NCBI RefSeq assembly: GCF_022788695.1
Contig: NZ_CP085154.1
Location: 1,302,001 to 1,366,000 of the forward strand
Length of the DNA: 64,000 nucleotides
Origin: Pseudosulfitobacter sp. DSM 107133
Lineage (GTDB): Bacteria; Pseudomonadota; Alphaproteobacteria; Rhodobacterales; Rhodobacteraceae
Direction: 5' to 3'
Position 1 is the first letter of the stretch; the number at the start of each line of letters is the position of its first letter. The notes beneath the pieces were generated by a model. It made no database searches. It had not been told where the DNA came from and saw nothing but the letters and a program-made list of their open reading frames with translations. The position numbers and the translations under genes were made by a program. Shown piece by piece: positions 26,157-35,446 of the stretch.

Positions 26157-26809
26157 TTGGCAAGATTACCGGACGTATCGACTATCGCGCTTTGGATCAT
26201 GTGCTGATCGACGTGAACGGCGTGGGCTATCTGGTCTATTGCTCGGAGCGCACGCTGGCGGCCTTGCCCGGAACGGGGCAGGTGACGGCGCTGTACACCG
26301 ATCTTGTGGTGCGCGAGGACCTGATGCAGCTGTTCGGCTTTACGACTTTGGTGGAAAAGGAATGGCACCGTTTGCTGGTGTCGGTGCAGGGGGTCGGGGC
26401 CAAGGCGTCGCTGGCCATCCTTGGCGCGCTGGGGCCGGACGGCGTGGGCCGTGCGATTGCGCTGGGCGACTGGAACGCGGTCAAGGCGGCCAAGGGGGTC
26501 GGCCCCAAGATTGCGCAACGCGTGGTGCTGGACCTGAAGGATAAGGCCCCCGGCCTGATGGCCATGGGCGGGACGGTGGCGCAGGCGATGGGCGACGAAA
26601 CGGCCGAAGTGATCGAAGCGCCAGTACGCGCGGCGGCGCCGGCACCCACACCCACGGCACAGGCCGATGCGTTGTCGGCACTGGGCAACCTTGGCTATGG
26701 CCCCGGCGATGCAGCGGGTGCCGTGGCGCAGGCGGCCACCGACGATCCGCAGGCCGACACGCCGACGCTGATCCGGGCTGCGTTGAAGCTGCTGGCGCCA
26801 AAGGGGTAG
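26153..26809 (+). CDS. ruvA: Holliday junction branch-migration protein RuvA
   Basis: RuvA binds the four-way junction and loads RuvB. The 218-residue product has the N-terminal OB fold ([30 protein letters not shown]), two helix-hairpin-helix motifs ([13 protein letters not shown] and [19 protein letters not shown]), an alanine/proline-rich linker, and the C-terminal RuvB-binding helices ([22 protein letters not shown]). It is coupled to ruvC by a four-base overlap and ends three bases before ruvB. Confidence 0.94.
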   Translation: MIGKITGRIDYRALDHVLIDVNGVGYLVYCSERTLAALPGTGQVTALYTDLVVREDLMQLFGFTTLVEKEWHRLLVSVQGVGAKASLAILGALGPDGVGRAIALGDWNAVKAAKGVGPKIAQRVVLDLKDKAPGLMAMGGTVAQAMGDETAEVIEAPVRAAAPAPTPTAQADALSALGNLGYGPGDAAGAVAQAATDDPQADTPTLIRAALKLLAPKG

Positions 26810-26812
26810 GGC

Positions 26813-27835
26813 ATGAGCGACATCGATCCCACCGTGCGTTCTGCGCCGATGCCCGAAGATGGCCATGACCGCGCCTTGCGCCCGCAGATGCTCGATGACT
26901 TCGTGGGACAGGCCGAGGCGCGGGCGAACCTGCGCGTGTTTATCCAGTCGGCCCGCCAGCGCGGCGAGGCGATGGATCACACGTTGTTTCACGGGCCCCC
27001 CGGTCTGGGCAAGACGACGCTGGCGCAGATCATGTCGCGCGAGCTGGGCGTGAATTTTCGTATGACCTCCGGCCCCGTGCTGGCCAAGGCGGGCGATCTG
27101 GCGGCGATCCTGACCAATCTGGAAGCGCGCGATGTGTTGTTCATCGACGAAATCCACCGTCTGAATCCGGTGGTCGAAGAGGTGCTGTACCCCGCCCTTG
27201 AAGATTTTGAACTGGATCTGGTGATCGGCGAGGGACCGGCGGCGCGCACCGTGCGGATTGAATTGCAGCCCTTTACTTTGGTGGGGGCGACCACGCGGAT
27301 GGGTCTGCTGACCACGCCGCTGCGCGACCGGTTCGGCATTCCCACACGGCTGAATTTCTACACCGAAGACGAGCTGTTCCAGATCGTCACCGGCAACGCG
27401 CGTAAACTCGGCGCACCGGCCGACGAGGGCGGCGCGCGCGAGATTGCGCGGCGCGCGCGCGGCACGCCGCGGATCGCGGGGCGGTTGCTGCGGCGTGTGG
27501 TGGACTTTGCCGTGGTCGAAGGCGACGGGCGCGTGACCAAGGAACTGGCCGACAGCGCGCTGACTCGGCTGGGCGTGGACCATCTGGGGCTGGACGGGGC
27601 CGACCGTCGGTATTTGCGGCTGATCGCGGAAAACTATGGCGGCGGGCCTGTGGGTATCGAGACTCTGAGCGCCGCGCTGAGCGAAAGCCGCGACTCGCTG
27701 GAGGACGTCATCGAGCCGTTCATGCTGCAACAGGGGCTGATCCAGCGCACCCCGCGCGGGCGGATGCTGGCGGCGAAGGCCTGGGCGCACCTGGGGCTGG
27801 ACGCACCGCGTGGGCCGGATGATTTGTTTGGTTGA
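26813..27835 (+). CDS. ruvB: Holliday junction helicase motor RuvB
   Basis: The 340-residue AAA+ ATPase that drives branch migration. Walker A is [13 protein letters not shown], Walker [14 protein letters not shown], sensor 1 LVGATTRMG, the arginine finger region [10 protein letters not shown], and sensor 2 [13 protein letters not shown]. The winged-helix end carries the [19 protein letters not shown] motif. Third gene of the ruvCAB operon. Confidence 0.95.
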   Translation: MSDIDPTVRSAPMPEDGHDRALRPQMLDDFVGQAEARANLRVFIQSARQRGEAMDHTLFHGPPGLGKTTLAQIMSRELGVNFRMTSGPVLAKAGDLAAILTNLEARDVLFIDEIHRLNPVVEEVLYPALEDFELDLVIGEGPAARTVRIELQPFTLVGATTRMGLLTTPLRDRFGIPTRLNFYTEDELFQIVTGNARKLGAPADEGGAREIARRARGTPRIAGRLLRRVVDFAVVEGDGRVTKELADSALTRLGVDHLGLDGADRRYLRLIAENYGGGPVGIETLSAALSESRDSLEDVIEPFMLQQGLIQRTPRGRMLAAKAWAHLGLDAPRGPDDLFG

Positions 27836-27863
27836 GGCTGGCGTTGATACCTTTTATGCCTTC

Positions 27864-27890
27864 GGCGAGGATATTTTGGGCCAAAAGAAA
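27864..27890 (+). repeat. GC-rich intergenic repeat, copy 3 (tail only)
   Basis: GGCGAGGATATTTTGGGCCAAAAGAAA carries only the 3' portion of the repeat (GGATATTT…GGCCAAAAGAA); the leading hairpins are absent or eroded. It sits immediately before the next ATG, so here it forms the ribosome-binding region. Confidence 0.6.
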
Positions 27891-27892
27891 CC

Positions 27893-28522
27893 ATGACCGC
27901 TGACCAGATCGAAGCACTGTTCACCCGTGCGGACGGAACCTATGCCTTTGCGCGCTGGGGTCGGCCGATTGCGCCGATTGCGTTCGGCGTGCAGGATGAA
28001 ACGCTGGGCATGATCAAGGGCGCGATCGAGGCGGTCTGTGCGCTGGCGGGCCATGAAACCACGGATATGGACCCCGAGCTGGGCAGCAATTTCATGTGGT
28101 TTTTCTTTCGCGATTGGGACGAGCTGACGCAGGTTCCGGGGCTGGAGCGTATGGTGCCCGATCTGGAACCGCTGGTCGCGCGGCTGAAGGCGGCGGATGC
28201 GAACCAGTACCGCGCCTTTCGCTTTGACGAACGCGGCGGGATCAAGGCCTGTTTTGTTTTCTTGCGCATGGACGCGGCGCTGGCGGCCCTGCCTGCTGAT
28301 ACGCTGGTGCTGGGTCAGGTGGCGCAGTCGATATTGCTGTGGTCGGACCGTGCCTTTGCCACGCAGTCGCCGCTGGCCGTTGCGGGGCAGACCACAGTGC
28401 TGCGCCCCGAAATCGCGGATGTGATCCGCGCGGCCTATGATCCGGTGATGCCGGTGGCCGCGCAAGATGCGTCACATGCGCTGCGCATGGCGGCGCGGAT
28501 GGAGGTTGGCCATGGCGCATGA
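27893..28522 (+). CDS. Uncharacterised 209-residue protein between ruvB and ybgC
   Basis: I do not recognise a characterised family. The product is soluble and lacks a signal peptide. It opens MTADQIEALFTRADGTYAFARWGRPIAPIAFGV and has DPELGSNFMWFFFRDWDEL in the middle, then FDERGGIKACFVFLRMDAAL, and ends in a helical arm. The frame is well kept and has the codon pattern of its neighbours, so it is a real gene. It overlaps ybgC by 11 bases, which ties its translation to the Tol-Pal group. Confidence 0.75.
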   Translation: MTADQIEALFTRADGTYAFARWGRPIAPIAFGVQDETLGMIKGAIEAVCALAGHETTDMDPELGSNFMWFFFRDWDELTQVPGLERMVPDLEPLVARLKAADANQYRAFRFDERGGIKACFVFLRMDAALAALPADTLVLGQVAQSILLWSDRAFATQSPLAVAGQTTVLRPEIADVIRAAYDPVMPVAAQDASHALRMAARMEVGHGA

Positions 28523-28901
28523 GTTTCCTGTTACAGTTTATTACGAAGACACGGATATGGCGGGCATCGTCTATTACGCCAATTATCTGCGGTTTATCGA
28601 ACGTGCGCGCTCGGAAATTGTCGAGGAACTGGGCGTGGACCAGCGGGCGATGCGCGCCGAAGGTATCGTTTTTGCGGTCACCCGGGTCGAGGCGGATTAT
28701 ATCGGATCGGCCCGTCTGGGCGACCGTTTGACCGTTGTCACCACTCACGCCCCTGCGGGCGCGGTGCGCTGGGTGTTCGATCAGGAGGTGCGTTTGGGCG
28801 ACAAGGCCATCTTTCGCGCCAAGGTCACGGCGGCCTGCATGTCAACCGAGGGCCGTCCGACCCGGCTTCCAGCGAAAATACGCGCATTAAGCGGCGTTTG
28901 A
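28512..28901 (+). CDS. ybgC: Tol-Pal system-associated acyl-CoA thioesterase YbgC
   Basis: A 129-residue hotdog-fold thioesterase. The active-site segment is YYEDTDMAGIVYYANYLRFIERAR, with the catalytic aspartate in EDTD; VTRVEADYIGSARLGD and VRWVFDQEV follow. The ATG at 28512 lies inside the preceding gene and gives the standard start; the frame before it is not family-like. YbgC heads the tol-pal cluster in most proteobacteria and is thought to act on acyl-CoA or acyl carrier substrates at the inner membrane. Confidence 0.9.
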   Translation: MAHEFPVTVYYEDTDMAGIVYYANYLRFIERARSEIVEELGVDQRAMRAEGIVFAVTRVEADYIGSARLGDRLTVVTTHAPAGAVRWVFDQEVRLGDKAIFRAKVTAACMSTEGRPTRLPAKIRALSGV

Positions 28902-29000
28902 AGGCTTGTTGCCGCCATTGTGATAGCTTTCCGCTTGGAGTTTCGCTAGTTTCCGCTCAAGGAAGGCTGAACATAACAGCCGCAGACAAAGAGCAGGCAG

Positions 29001-29696
29001 ATGGAAGCAGACACGCTGGCTTTGGCGCAGGGGATAGATTTCTCGCTGTGGAGCCTTTTCGCACGCGCCACAATCGCAGTTAAATTCGTTATGATCATTC
29101 TGATCGTCGCCTCGTTCTGGGCGTGGTCGATCATTGTGCAAAAACTGATCCTATATCGCGCTGCCCGCAGGCAGGCCGCACGTTTTGACGAACGGTTCTG
29201 GTCCGGCGAGCCGCTGGACGAGCTGTTCGACGAGATCGGGCCGAACCCGCGCGGCAGTGCCGAGAATATTTTCGCGGCCGGCATGACCGAATGGCGGCGC
29301 TCGCATCGTGACGATGGCGGGCTGATCGCAGGGGCCACCGCGCGGATCGACCGCAGCATGGATGTGGCGATCAACAAAGAGACGGAAGACCTGCAAAAGG
29401 GGCTGACCGTGCTGGCCACGGTCGGATCGACGGCCCCGTTTATCGGGCTGTTCGGGACGGTTGTCGGTATCATGACCGCCTTTATCGAGATTGCAGAACA
29501 GCAGAACACCAGCCTTGCGGTTGTGGCGCCGGGCATCGCCGAGGCCTTGCTGGCCACCGGTCTGGGCCTGCTGGCCGCGATTCCTGCGGTGATTTTCTAC
29601 AACAAGCTTTCTGCGGATTGTGACCGCATCATTGCGGGCTACGAAGCGTTCTCGGACGAGTTTGCCACCATCCTGTCGCGCCAGTTGGACAGCTGA
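29001..29696 (+). CDS. tolQ: Tol-Pal system proton channel subunit TolQ
   Basis: The 231-residue inner-membrane protein has three helices: an N-terminal one (about 21-45, AVKFVMIILIVASFWAWSIIV) and the paired helices in LTVLATVGSTAPFIGLFGTVVGIMTAF and VAPGIAEALLATGLGLLAAIPAVIFYNKL. With TolR it forms the proton-driven motor that energises TolA during outer-membrane constriction. It starts 99 bases after ybgC, and tolR follows after three bases. Confidence 0.95.
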   Translation: MEADTLALAQGIDFSLWSLFARATIAVKFVMIILIVASFWAWSIIVQKLILYRAARRQAARFDERFWSGEPLDELFDEIGPNPRGSAENIFAAGMTEWRRSHRDDGGLIAGATARIDRSMDVAINKETEDLQKGLTVLATVGSTAPFIGLFGTVVGIMTAFIEIAEQQNTSLAVVAPGIAEALLATGLGLLAAIPAVIFYNKLSADCDRIIAGYEAFSDEFATILSRQLDS

Positions 29697-29699
29697 GCC

Positions 29700-30179
29700 A
29701 TGGGTGCAGGTGTGATGCAAAACGACAGGGGCGGCGGGCGGCGACGCAAGCGCAGCCGTGCGCGCCCGATGGCCGAGATCAACGTCACGCCCTTTGTGGA
29801 CGTGATGTTGGTGCTTTTGATCATCTTCATGGTGGCCGCCCCCTTGTTGACGGTTGGCGTTCCGGTGGAACTGCCCAAGACGGCGGCAGGTGCGCTTTCG
29901 GCGGATCAGGAAGAGCCGTTGACGGTCACGCTGACCGCAACGGGATCGGTGCAGATCCAGACCACTGAAACCCCGCGCGACCAGCTGGTGGCCAAGCTGC
30001 GCGCGATTGCGGCCGAGCGTGAAGGCGACCGGGTGTTTCTGCGCGCGGACGGGGCGGTGCCTTACAGTGACGTGATGCAGATCATGGGCGCGCTGAATGC
30101 GGGCGGGTTTTCCAATATCGGACTGGTGACGGACACCGGCGGTCCTGCGCTGGACGGCACGGACGCATCGGGCGGGTAA
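29700..30179 (+). CDS. tolR: Tol-Pal system protein TolR
   Basis: A 159-residue ExbD/TolR protein. A basic N-terminus (GGGRRRKRSRARPMAEINVTPFVDVMLVLLIIFMVAAPL) leads into the single transmembrane helix, which holds the conserved proton-carrying aspartate (FVDVML). The periplasmic domain ends in the ADGAVPYSDVMQIMGALNAGGFSNIGLVTD fold. It is in a tight row with tolQ and tolA. Confidence 0.95.
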   Translation: MGAGVMQNDRGGGRRRKRSRARPMAEINVTPFVDVMLVLLIIFMVAAPLLTVGVPVELPKTAAGALSADQEEPLTVTLTATGSVQIQTTETPRDQLVAKLRAIAAEREGDRVFLRADGAVPYSDVMQIMGALNAGGFSNIGLVTDTGGPALDGTDASGG

Positions 30180-30185
30180 GCCACA

Positions 30186-31340
30186 GTGAACACAGGGCAA
30201 GTCATATCAGGTGCGGGCCATATCGGCCTGATCGGCTGGTTGCTGTTTGGCGGCACCTTCCAGTCGGAACCTTTGCCATTCCAGACCACGGATGTTTCGG
30301 TTGTGTCGACCGAAGCCTATGAGGCCATTGTTGCGGCCCAGAAGTCGCCCCAAAGCGGCACCGAAGTGGCGCAGCCCGCGCCGCCCGAAGTCGAAGACAG
30401 TGTCGCCACGCCGCCCCCTGCGGAAACCGAAGTTATCCCGCAGCCGGTGCCCGAAACCGCCGAGGCCCCCGAGCCCGAAACCGTGCCCGAAGTGCCGCAA
30501 CCCGCGCCGCCGGTCGCCGAGGTCGAAGACGTTGCTCCCGTGCAGCCCAGCCCGCCCGCCGAGGTGGTTGTTGCGGTGCCCGAGGTCAGCCCGCGCCCGG
30601 TGCCGCGCCCTGTCGAGCGTGTCGCGCCCGAGCCGGTCGCACCGCCGCCGCCAGAGGCCAAGCCCGATCCTGTGCAGCAGGACGCGGTGGAACAGGCCGA
30701 GACCGGCGAAGTTGTTCAGGAGCAGCAAGAAGCGACCGCCCCCGAAGAGGCCGCGACCGAGATTGTGACCGAGGCCGAAAAACCCAGCAGCGCACCCAAT
30801 GCGTCGCCGCGCCCGCCTGCGCGCCCGGCACCACCCGTGCGCACGGCTGCCGCCGATCCAAAGCCCGCAGAGAAGCCTGCGGAAAAACCGGCAGAGAAAC
30901 CGGACGCAAAGCCCGAGCCAAAGCCCGCGACCAGCGGCAGCACCAAGGATGCGGTGAACGCGGCCCTTGCCGAAGCGCTTGGCGGCGCCACATCAGAGCC
31001 TACGGCCCCGACCGGCCCGCCGCTGTCTGCGGGCGAAAAAGATGCCTTGCGGGTGGCTGTGTCGAGCTGTTGGAACGTTGGTTCCTTGTCGTCCGAGGCT
31101 TTGCGCACCACAGTGGTGGTGACTGTTTCGATGACGCCCGATGCGCGGCCCGTCACCTCGTCCATACGGATGACCGGCAGCTCTGGCGGGTCCGGGGCGG
31201 CGGCGGATCAGGCGTTTGAAGCGGCACGCCGTGCGATCATTCGCTGCGGCGCCAAAGGTTACAACCTGCCGTCCGAAAAATACGGACAGTGGCAAGAAAT
31301 AGAAATGACGTTCAATCCCGAAAGGATGCGCATCAAATGA
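30186..31340 (+). CDS. tolA: TolA, periplasm-spanning protein
   Basis: The 384-residue product starts at a GTG at 30186, has one N-terminal helix (about 4-20, [17 protein letters not shown]), a central region of about 200 residues made of Pro, Glu, Ala and Val with local [12 protein letters not shown] repeats, and a globular C-terminal TonB/TolA-like domain ([14 protein letters not shown] to [15 protein letters not shown]). It couples TolQR to the outer membrane and Pal. The repeat-rich middle is Pro-rich rather than the helical Ala/Lys/Glu arm of E. coli TolA, as is common in this order. Its stop overlaps the tolB start (ATGA). Confidence 0.9.
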   Translation: MNTGQVISGAGHIGLIGWLLFGGTFQSEPLPFQTTDVSVVSTEAYEAIVAAQKSPQSGTEVAQPAPPEVEDSVATPPPAETEVIPQPVPETAEAPEPETVPEVPQPAPPVAEVEDVAPVQPSPPAEVVVAVPEVSPRPVPRPVERVAPEPVAPPPPEAKPDPVQQDAVEQAETGEVVQEQQEATAPEEAATEIVTEAEKPSSAPNASPRPPARPAPPVRTAAADPKPAEKPAEKPAEKPDAKPEPKPATSGSTKDAVNAALAEALGGATSEPTAPTGPPLSAGEKDALRVAVSSCWNVGSLSSEALRTTVVVTVSMTPDARPVTSSIRMTGSSGGSGAAADQAFEAARRAIIRCGAKGYNLPSEKYGQWQEIEMTFNPERMRIK

Positions 31341-32659
31341 TCTGGCGAATTCTCGTTTGCATGATGGCCGTTCTGGCCTGGACCGCCCCGACAGCGCAGG
31401 CCCAGCAAGGCCCGCTGCGTATCGAGATCACCGAAGGTGTGATCGAACCCTTGCCCTTTGCCGTACCGACCTTTGTGCCGGAAAACAGTGAAAGCGGACC
31501 GATGGGGCAGCAGTTGTCGCAACTGGTGGCCGCCGACCTGATCGGAACGGGCTTGTTTCGCGAAGTGCCTGCCAGCGCCTTTATCAGCGGGATCAGCGAT
31601 TTTAACGCAGCGATCCAATATGCCGACTGGAAGGCCGTGAACGCGCAGGCGCTGATCACCGGCGCGGTTTCGGTTTCGGGCGATCAGCTGACGGTGAAAT
31701 TCCGTCTGTATGATGTGTTTTCAGGGGCCGAACTGGGCAACGGATTGCAATTTGCGGGCACCACGGCGGGTTGGCGGCGCATGGGGCACAAGGTGGCCGA
31801 TGCGGTTTACAGCCGGATCACCGGCGAAAGCGGTTACTTTGACAGCCGCGTGGTTTTTGTCTCGGAAACCGGCACCAAGGCCGAACGGCAGAAACGTCTG
31901 GCGGTGATGGATTATGACGGTGCCAATGTGCAGTATCTGACCGGCAGCGAAAGCATCGTGCTGGCGCCGCGTTTCTCGAAATCGGGCGACCGGGTGCTGT
32001 ATACCAGCTATGAAACCGGCTTTCCGCGCATTTTCGTGCTGGATGTGGGCAGCGTGCAGCGCCGTGTTCTGGAAAGCCAGGACGGCACCATGAGCTTTGC
32101 CCCGCGCTTTCACCCCAACGGGCAGACGGTTGTCTATTCGCTGAGCCAGGGGGCCAATACCGATATCTATACGCTGGACATCAATACAGGCCAGACCACG
32201 CGCCTGACCTCGGCGCCGTCGATTGAAACCGCGCCCAGCTATTCACCCGACGGCAGCCAGATCGTGTTCGAAAGCGACCGCTCGGGTGCGCCGCAGCTGT
32301 ATGTGATGCCTGCCGGCGGTGGTGAACCAACGCGCATTTCCTTTGGCGAGGGGCGGTATGGCACCCCTGTCTGGTCCCCGCGTGGCGATTTGATTGCCTT
32401 TACCAAACAGTCCAAGGGCCGGTTTCACATTGGCGTGATGCGTGTGGACGGCAGCGAAGAGAGGTTGCTGACGGCATCGTTCCTGGATGAAGGTCCGACC
32501 TGGGCCCCCAACGGGCGCGTCATCATGTTCACCCGCGAAACGCAGGGTGAATCAGGGCGTGCGACGTTGTATTCGGTGGATATCACGGGCCGCAACCTGC
32601 GTCCCGTGCGTACACCCGAAGGGGCATCGGACCCAAGCTGGGGCCCGCTACAGAATTAA
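31337..32659 (+). CDS. tolB: Tol-Pal system beta-propeller protein TolB
   Basis: A 440-residue periplasmic protein with a signal peptide ([23 protein letters not shown]), the N-terminal domain ([19 protein letters not shown]) and a six-bladed propeller with repeated [19 protein letters not shown] strands. The start at 31337 is the first residue of the signal and overlaps the tolA stop; 31289 lies inside tolA. It binds Pal and interacts with TolA. Confidence 0.95.
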   Translation: MIWRILVCMMAVLAWTAPTAQAQQGPLRIEITEGVIEPLPFAVPTFVPENSESGPMGQQLSQLVAADLIGTGLFREVPASAFISGISDFNAAIQYADWKAVNAQALITGAVSVSGDQLTVKFRLYDVFSGAELGNGLQFAGTTAGWRRMGHKVADAVYSRITGESGYFDSRVVFVSETGTKAERQKRLAVMDYDGANVQYLTGSESIVLAPRFSKSGDRVLYTSYETGFPRIFVLDVGSVQRRVLESQDGTMSFAPRFHPNGQTVVYSLSQGANTDIYTLDINTGQTTRLTSAPSIETAPSYSPDGSQIVFESDRSGAPQLYVMPAGGGEPTRISFGEGRYGTPVWSPRGDLIAFTKQSKGRFHIGVMRVDGSEERLLTASFLDEGPTWAPNGRVIMFTRETQGESGRATLYSVDITGRNLRPVRTPEGASDPSWGPLQN

Positions 32660-32741
32660 GCCGCACGATTCCCCTTTGCGGGCAGCCGTGCTACACTGAC
32701 CAAAACGCGCAACAACGCATTCAATTCAAGAGGCGACAAGC

Positions 32742-33260
32742 ATGAAATTCTCGACAAAAATCGTGATGCTGGCAGGCGTGCTGGCATTGGCGGCCTGTAC
32801 CAACCCCGACCGCTTTGGCGCGGATGGTGGGGCCAACGGTATTGGCAATGGCACTGTGGGCGGCATGGTGCCCGGCAGCGCAAGCGACCCCACTTCGGTG
32901 GCCTATTTCCAACAATCTGTGGGCGACCGCGTGCTGTTTCAGGTCGACCAGTCGACCCTGACCGCCGAAGGGCGCGCGACGCTTGACGGACAAGCCGCGT
33001 GGCTGAGCCAGAATGGCGATTACACCGCCATCATCGAAGGCCACGCCGACGAACAGGGCACCCGCGAATACAACCTTGCACTGGGCGCGCGGCGTGCCGA
33101 TGCCGCTCGGGCCTATCTGATCAGCCAGGGCGTGCCTGCGGGCCGTTTGCGCACCATCAGCTATGGCAAGGAACGGCCCATCGAAGTGTGCAGCAACGAA
33201 GCATGCTATGCAAAGAACCGCCGCGCTGTGACAGTGCTGGCCGGTGGATTGACGGGGTAA
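32742..33260 (+). CDS. pal: Peptidoglycan-associated lipoprotein Pal
   Basis: A 172-residue outer-membrane lipoprotein. The signal ends in a lipobox (VLALAACTN). The C-terminal OmpA-like domain has VLFQVDQSTLTAEGRATLDGQAAWL and the peptidoglycan-binding GHADEQGTREYNLALGARRADAAR. AAGAGG precedes the ATG. Partner of TolB in the same operon, 82 bases after it. Confidence 0.95.
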   Translation: MKFSTKIVMLAGVLALAACTNPDRFGADGGANGIGNGTVGGMVPGSASDPTSVAYFQQSVGDRVLFQVDQSTLTAEGRATLDGQAAWLSQNGDYTAIIEGHADEQGTREYNLALGARRADAARAYLISQGVPAGRLRTISYGKERPIEVCSNEACYAKNRRAVTVLAGGLTG

Positions 33261-33264
33261 GGTG

Positions 33265-34092
33265 ATGCGGCGTTTCGCAGTTCTGGTGACGGTTATGGCC
33301 CTGATGGGGCCAACAACGGGCATGGCGCAATCGGCGGATGGCAGCACATTGGCTGACATCCGGCAGGAATTGACCATTCTCAACGTGGAAATCCAGAAGC
33401 TGCGGCGCGAGCTTTCGACGACGGGGTCGGCTTCGGTCAATGTGGGGCAGGGCGGTTCGCTTGACCGGCTGAACGCAATCGAATCCGAATTGCAGCGTGT
33501 CACGGCCAAGACCGAGCAGCTGGAATTCCGCATTGGCCGCGTGGTCGAAGACGGCACCAACCGGATCGGTGATCTTGAGTTCCGGCTGGTCGAGCTGGAA
33601 GGCGGCGATCTGGGTGCGCTTGGCGATACGCCAACGTTGGGCGGCGATACGGGGGCCACGCCCTTGCCGGGGCCTGTTGCGCCTGTGGACACAAACGAAG
33701 CGCAACTTGCGACCCAGGAACAAGCCGACTTTACGCGGGCGTCGGAGGCGCTCGCAGCAAGTGACTTTCGCAGCGCCGCTGACCAGTTTGCGGCCTTTAA
33801 TCAGACCTATCCCGGTGGACCGCTAGCCGCAGCCGCCGATCTGGGCCGTGGCAAGGCGCTGGAAGCACTGGGCGATACCCGCGAAGCGGCACGCGCCTAT
33901 CTGGCGTCGTTTTCGGCGGATCAAACAGGCCAGACCGCGCCCGAGGCATTGCTGCTGCTGGGCGTGTCACTGGGCAAGCTGGGCAAGTCCGGCGAAGCCT
34001 GCGTGACCCTGGGCGAAGTGCCTGTGCGCTTTGGCGGGTCTGATGCAGCGGCGCGGGCGCAAAGTGAAATGAGCGCGCTCGCCTGCGGCTGA
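33265..34092 (+). CDS. cpoB: Tol-Pal system protein CpoB (YbgF)
   Basis: A 275-residue periplasmic protein with a signal peptide (MRRFAVLVTVMALMGPTTGMAQS), a coiled coil (about 30-100: LADIRQELTILNVEIQKLRREL … LNAIESELQRVTAKTEQLEFR), a short linker, and C-terminal TPR repeats (TRASEALAASDFRSAADQFAAFNQTYP and following). CpoB links Tol-Pal to peptidoglycan synthesis. The start could be a GTG at 33262, directly after the pal stop, but the ATG at 33265 is preferred. Confidence 0.9.
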   Translation: MRRFAVLVTVMALMGPTTGMAQSADGSTLADIRQELTILNVEIQKLRRELSTTGSASVNVGQGGSLDRLNAIESELQRVTAKTEQLEFRIGRVVEDGTNRIGDLEFRLVELEGGDLGALGDTPTLGGDTGATPLPGPVAPVDTNEAQLATQEQADFTRASEALAASDFRSAADQFAAFNQTYPGGPLAAAADLGRGKALEALGDTREAARAYLASFSADQTGQTAPEALLLLGVSLGKLGKSGEACVTLGEVPVRFGGSDAAARAQSEMSALACG

Positions 34093-34094
34093 AC

Positions 34095-35348
34095 ATGGAT
34101 GACGCCGCGCTGATTGCAGCCATCGAGGCGCGGCTGCTGCCCACCCCCCCCGACAAACTTGGCGTCGCCGTATCCGGCGGCGGTGACTCGATGGCCTTGC
34201 TGGCGCTGAGCTGCAAGGTGGCGCGCGCGCACGGAATTTCGCTGTATGTGATCAGCGTGGATCACGGCCTGCGGTCGGGTGCGCGCGATGAGCTGGCTTT
34301 GGTTTCCGATTTTTGCACGCTGCACAATTTACCGCACCAGATCGAAAACTGGCGCGGTTGGGACGGGGCTGGCAACTTGCAAGGGGTGGCCCGCGATGCG
34401 CGCTATGCCTTGATTCATTGCTGGGCCGAAGAGATCGGGATTGGCGCGGTATTGCTGGGGCATACTGCCGACGATCAGGCCGAAACGCTGATGATGCGAC
34501 TGGCGCGCGGGGCAGGGGTTGACGGATTGTCGGCCATGGCCCCGCGACGGCTGCGGGACGGTATTGTTTATGTGCGCCCCTTGCTGGGTATCACCCGCGC
34601 CGAATTACGGACCTATTTGACCGCGCAGGGTATTGAATGGGCCGACGACCCGAGCAACGATGACACCCGTTTTGCGCGCGTTGCCATGCGTCAGGCGCTG
34701 GCGCAGCTTGAGCCGCTTGGCCTGACGGCCAGAACTTTGGCGGATGTCGCGCAGAACATGCGGCAGGCGCGCGAGGCACTGGACTGGCAAAGCTTTCTGG
34801 CCGCCCGCGAGGTTGCACAGGTGCAACTGGGCACGGTGCGGCTGGATCTGCGGCAGTTTCGTACGCTGCCTGCGGAAATTTCCCGCCGCCTGCTGGTTCA
34901 TGCTATCATGTGGGTGAACGGTGGCGAATATCCGCCGCGCCGCAGTGCGATTGCAGCCCTGAAATCCGCGATACAAGAGCAACGCACCGTCACGCTGGAC
35001 GGCTGTCAGGTGGCCGTCTCGCGAGATGCCATCTGGGTTTTTCGCGAACTGAATGCGGTGCGTGACACCTGCTGCGAAATTGGCGATCTGTGGGACAACC
35101 GCTGGCGTGTCTGCGGCCCCGAAGACGACCCCCGCCTGCATGTGGGACCGATGGGAGAAGCAGCGCTGAACGCGCAGCCCGACTGGCGTGAACTGGGGCT
35201 GCCACGGGGCGCGCTGTTGTCTCTGCCGGCGGTTTGGGAAGGGTCCGAATTGATTGTTGCCCCCGTCTTTGACGCGGCGGGGGGCTGGTCGGTCGAGGTC
35301 GACGGGGGGCAAGATGCCTTTTTTGCCGCACTTCTATCCCGTCAATGA
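34095..35348 (+). CDS. tilS: tRNA(Ile)-lysidine synthase TilS
   Basis: TilS modifies C34 of the AUA-reading tRNA-Ile to lysidine. The 417-residue product has the PP-loop SGGGDS at residues 27-32, VDHGLRSGARDEL, the LGHTADDQAETLMMRLARGAG motif, and RPLLGITRAELRTYL. The variable C-terminal half lacks recognised motifs. It starts two bases after the cpoB stop and precedes ftsH, a common bacterial order. Confidence 0.93.
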   Translation: MDDAALIAAIEARLLPTPPDKLGVAVSGGGDSMALLALSCKVARAHGISLYVISVDHGLRSGARDELALVSDFCTLHNLPHQIENWRGWDGAGNLQGVARDARYALIHCWAEEIGIGAVLLGHTADDQAETLMMRLARGAGVDGLSAMAPRRLRDGIVYVRPLLGITRAELRTYLTAQGIEWADDPSNDDTRFARVAMRQALAQLEPLGLTARTLADVAQNMRQAREALDWQSFLAAREVAQVQLGTVRLDLRQFRTLPAEISRRLLVHAIMWVNGGEYPPRRSAIAALKSAIQEQRTVTLDGCQVAVSRDAIWVFRELNAVRDTCCEIGDLWDNRWRVCGPEDDPRLHVGPMGEAALNAQPDWRELGLPRGALLSLPAVWEGSELIVAPVFDAAGGWSVEVDGGQDAFFAALLSRQ

Positions 35349-35361
35349 TGCTGTTATCGCA

Positions 35362-35389
35362 TTGAACTGACGGACAGCATGTCTATCTT
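35362..35389 (+). promoter_or_regulatory. Promoter before ftsH
   Basis: TTGAAC (35362-35367), a 16-base spacer and TATCTT (35384-35389). The pattern suits a housekeeping promoter, and the CTATCTTA end also resembles alphaproteobacterial heat-shock (RpoH) promoters, which would fit ftsH. A choice between the two is not possible from sequence. Confidence 0.5.
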
Positions 35390-35446
35390 AGGTGGGTGAC
35401 CGTGGCGTATTGCTATTCGGTCCCGAGAATTTTTGGGAGAGTGTCC

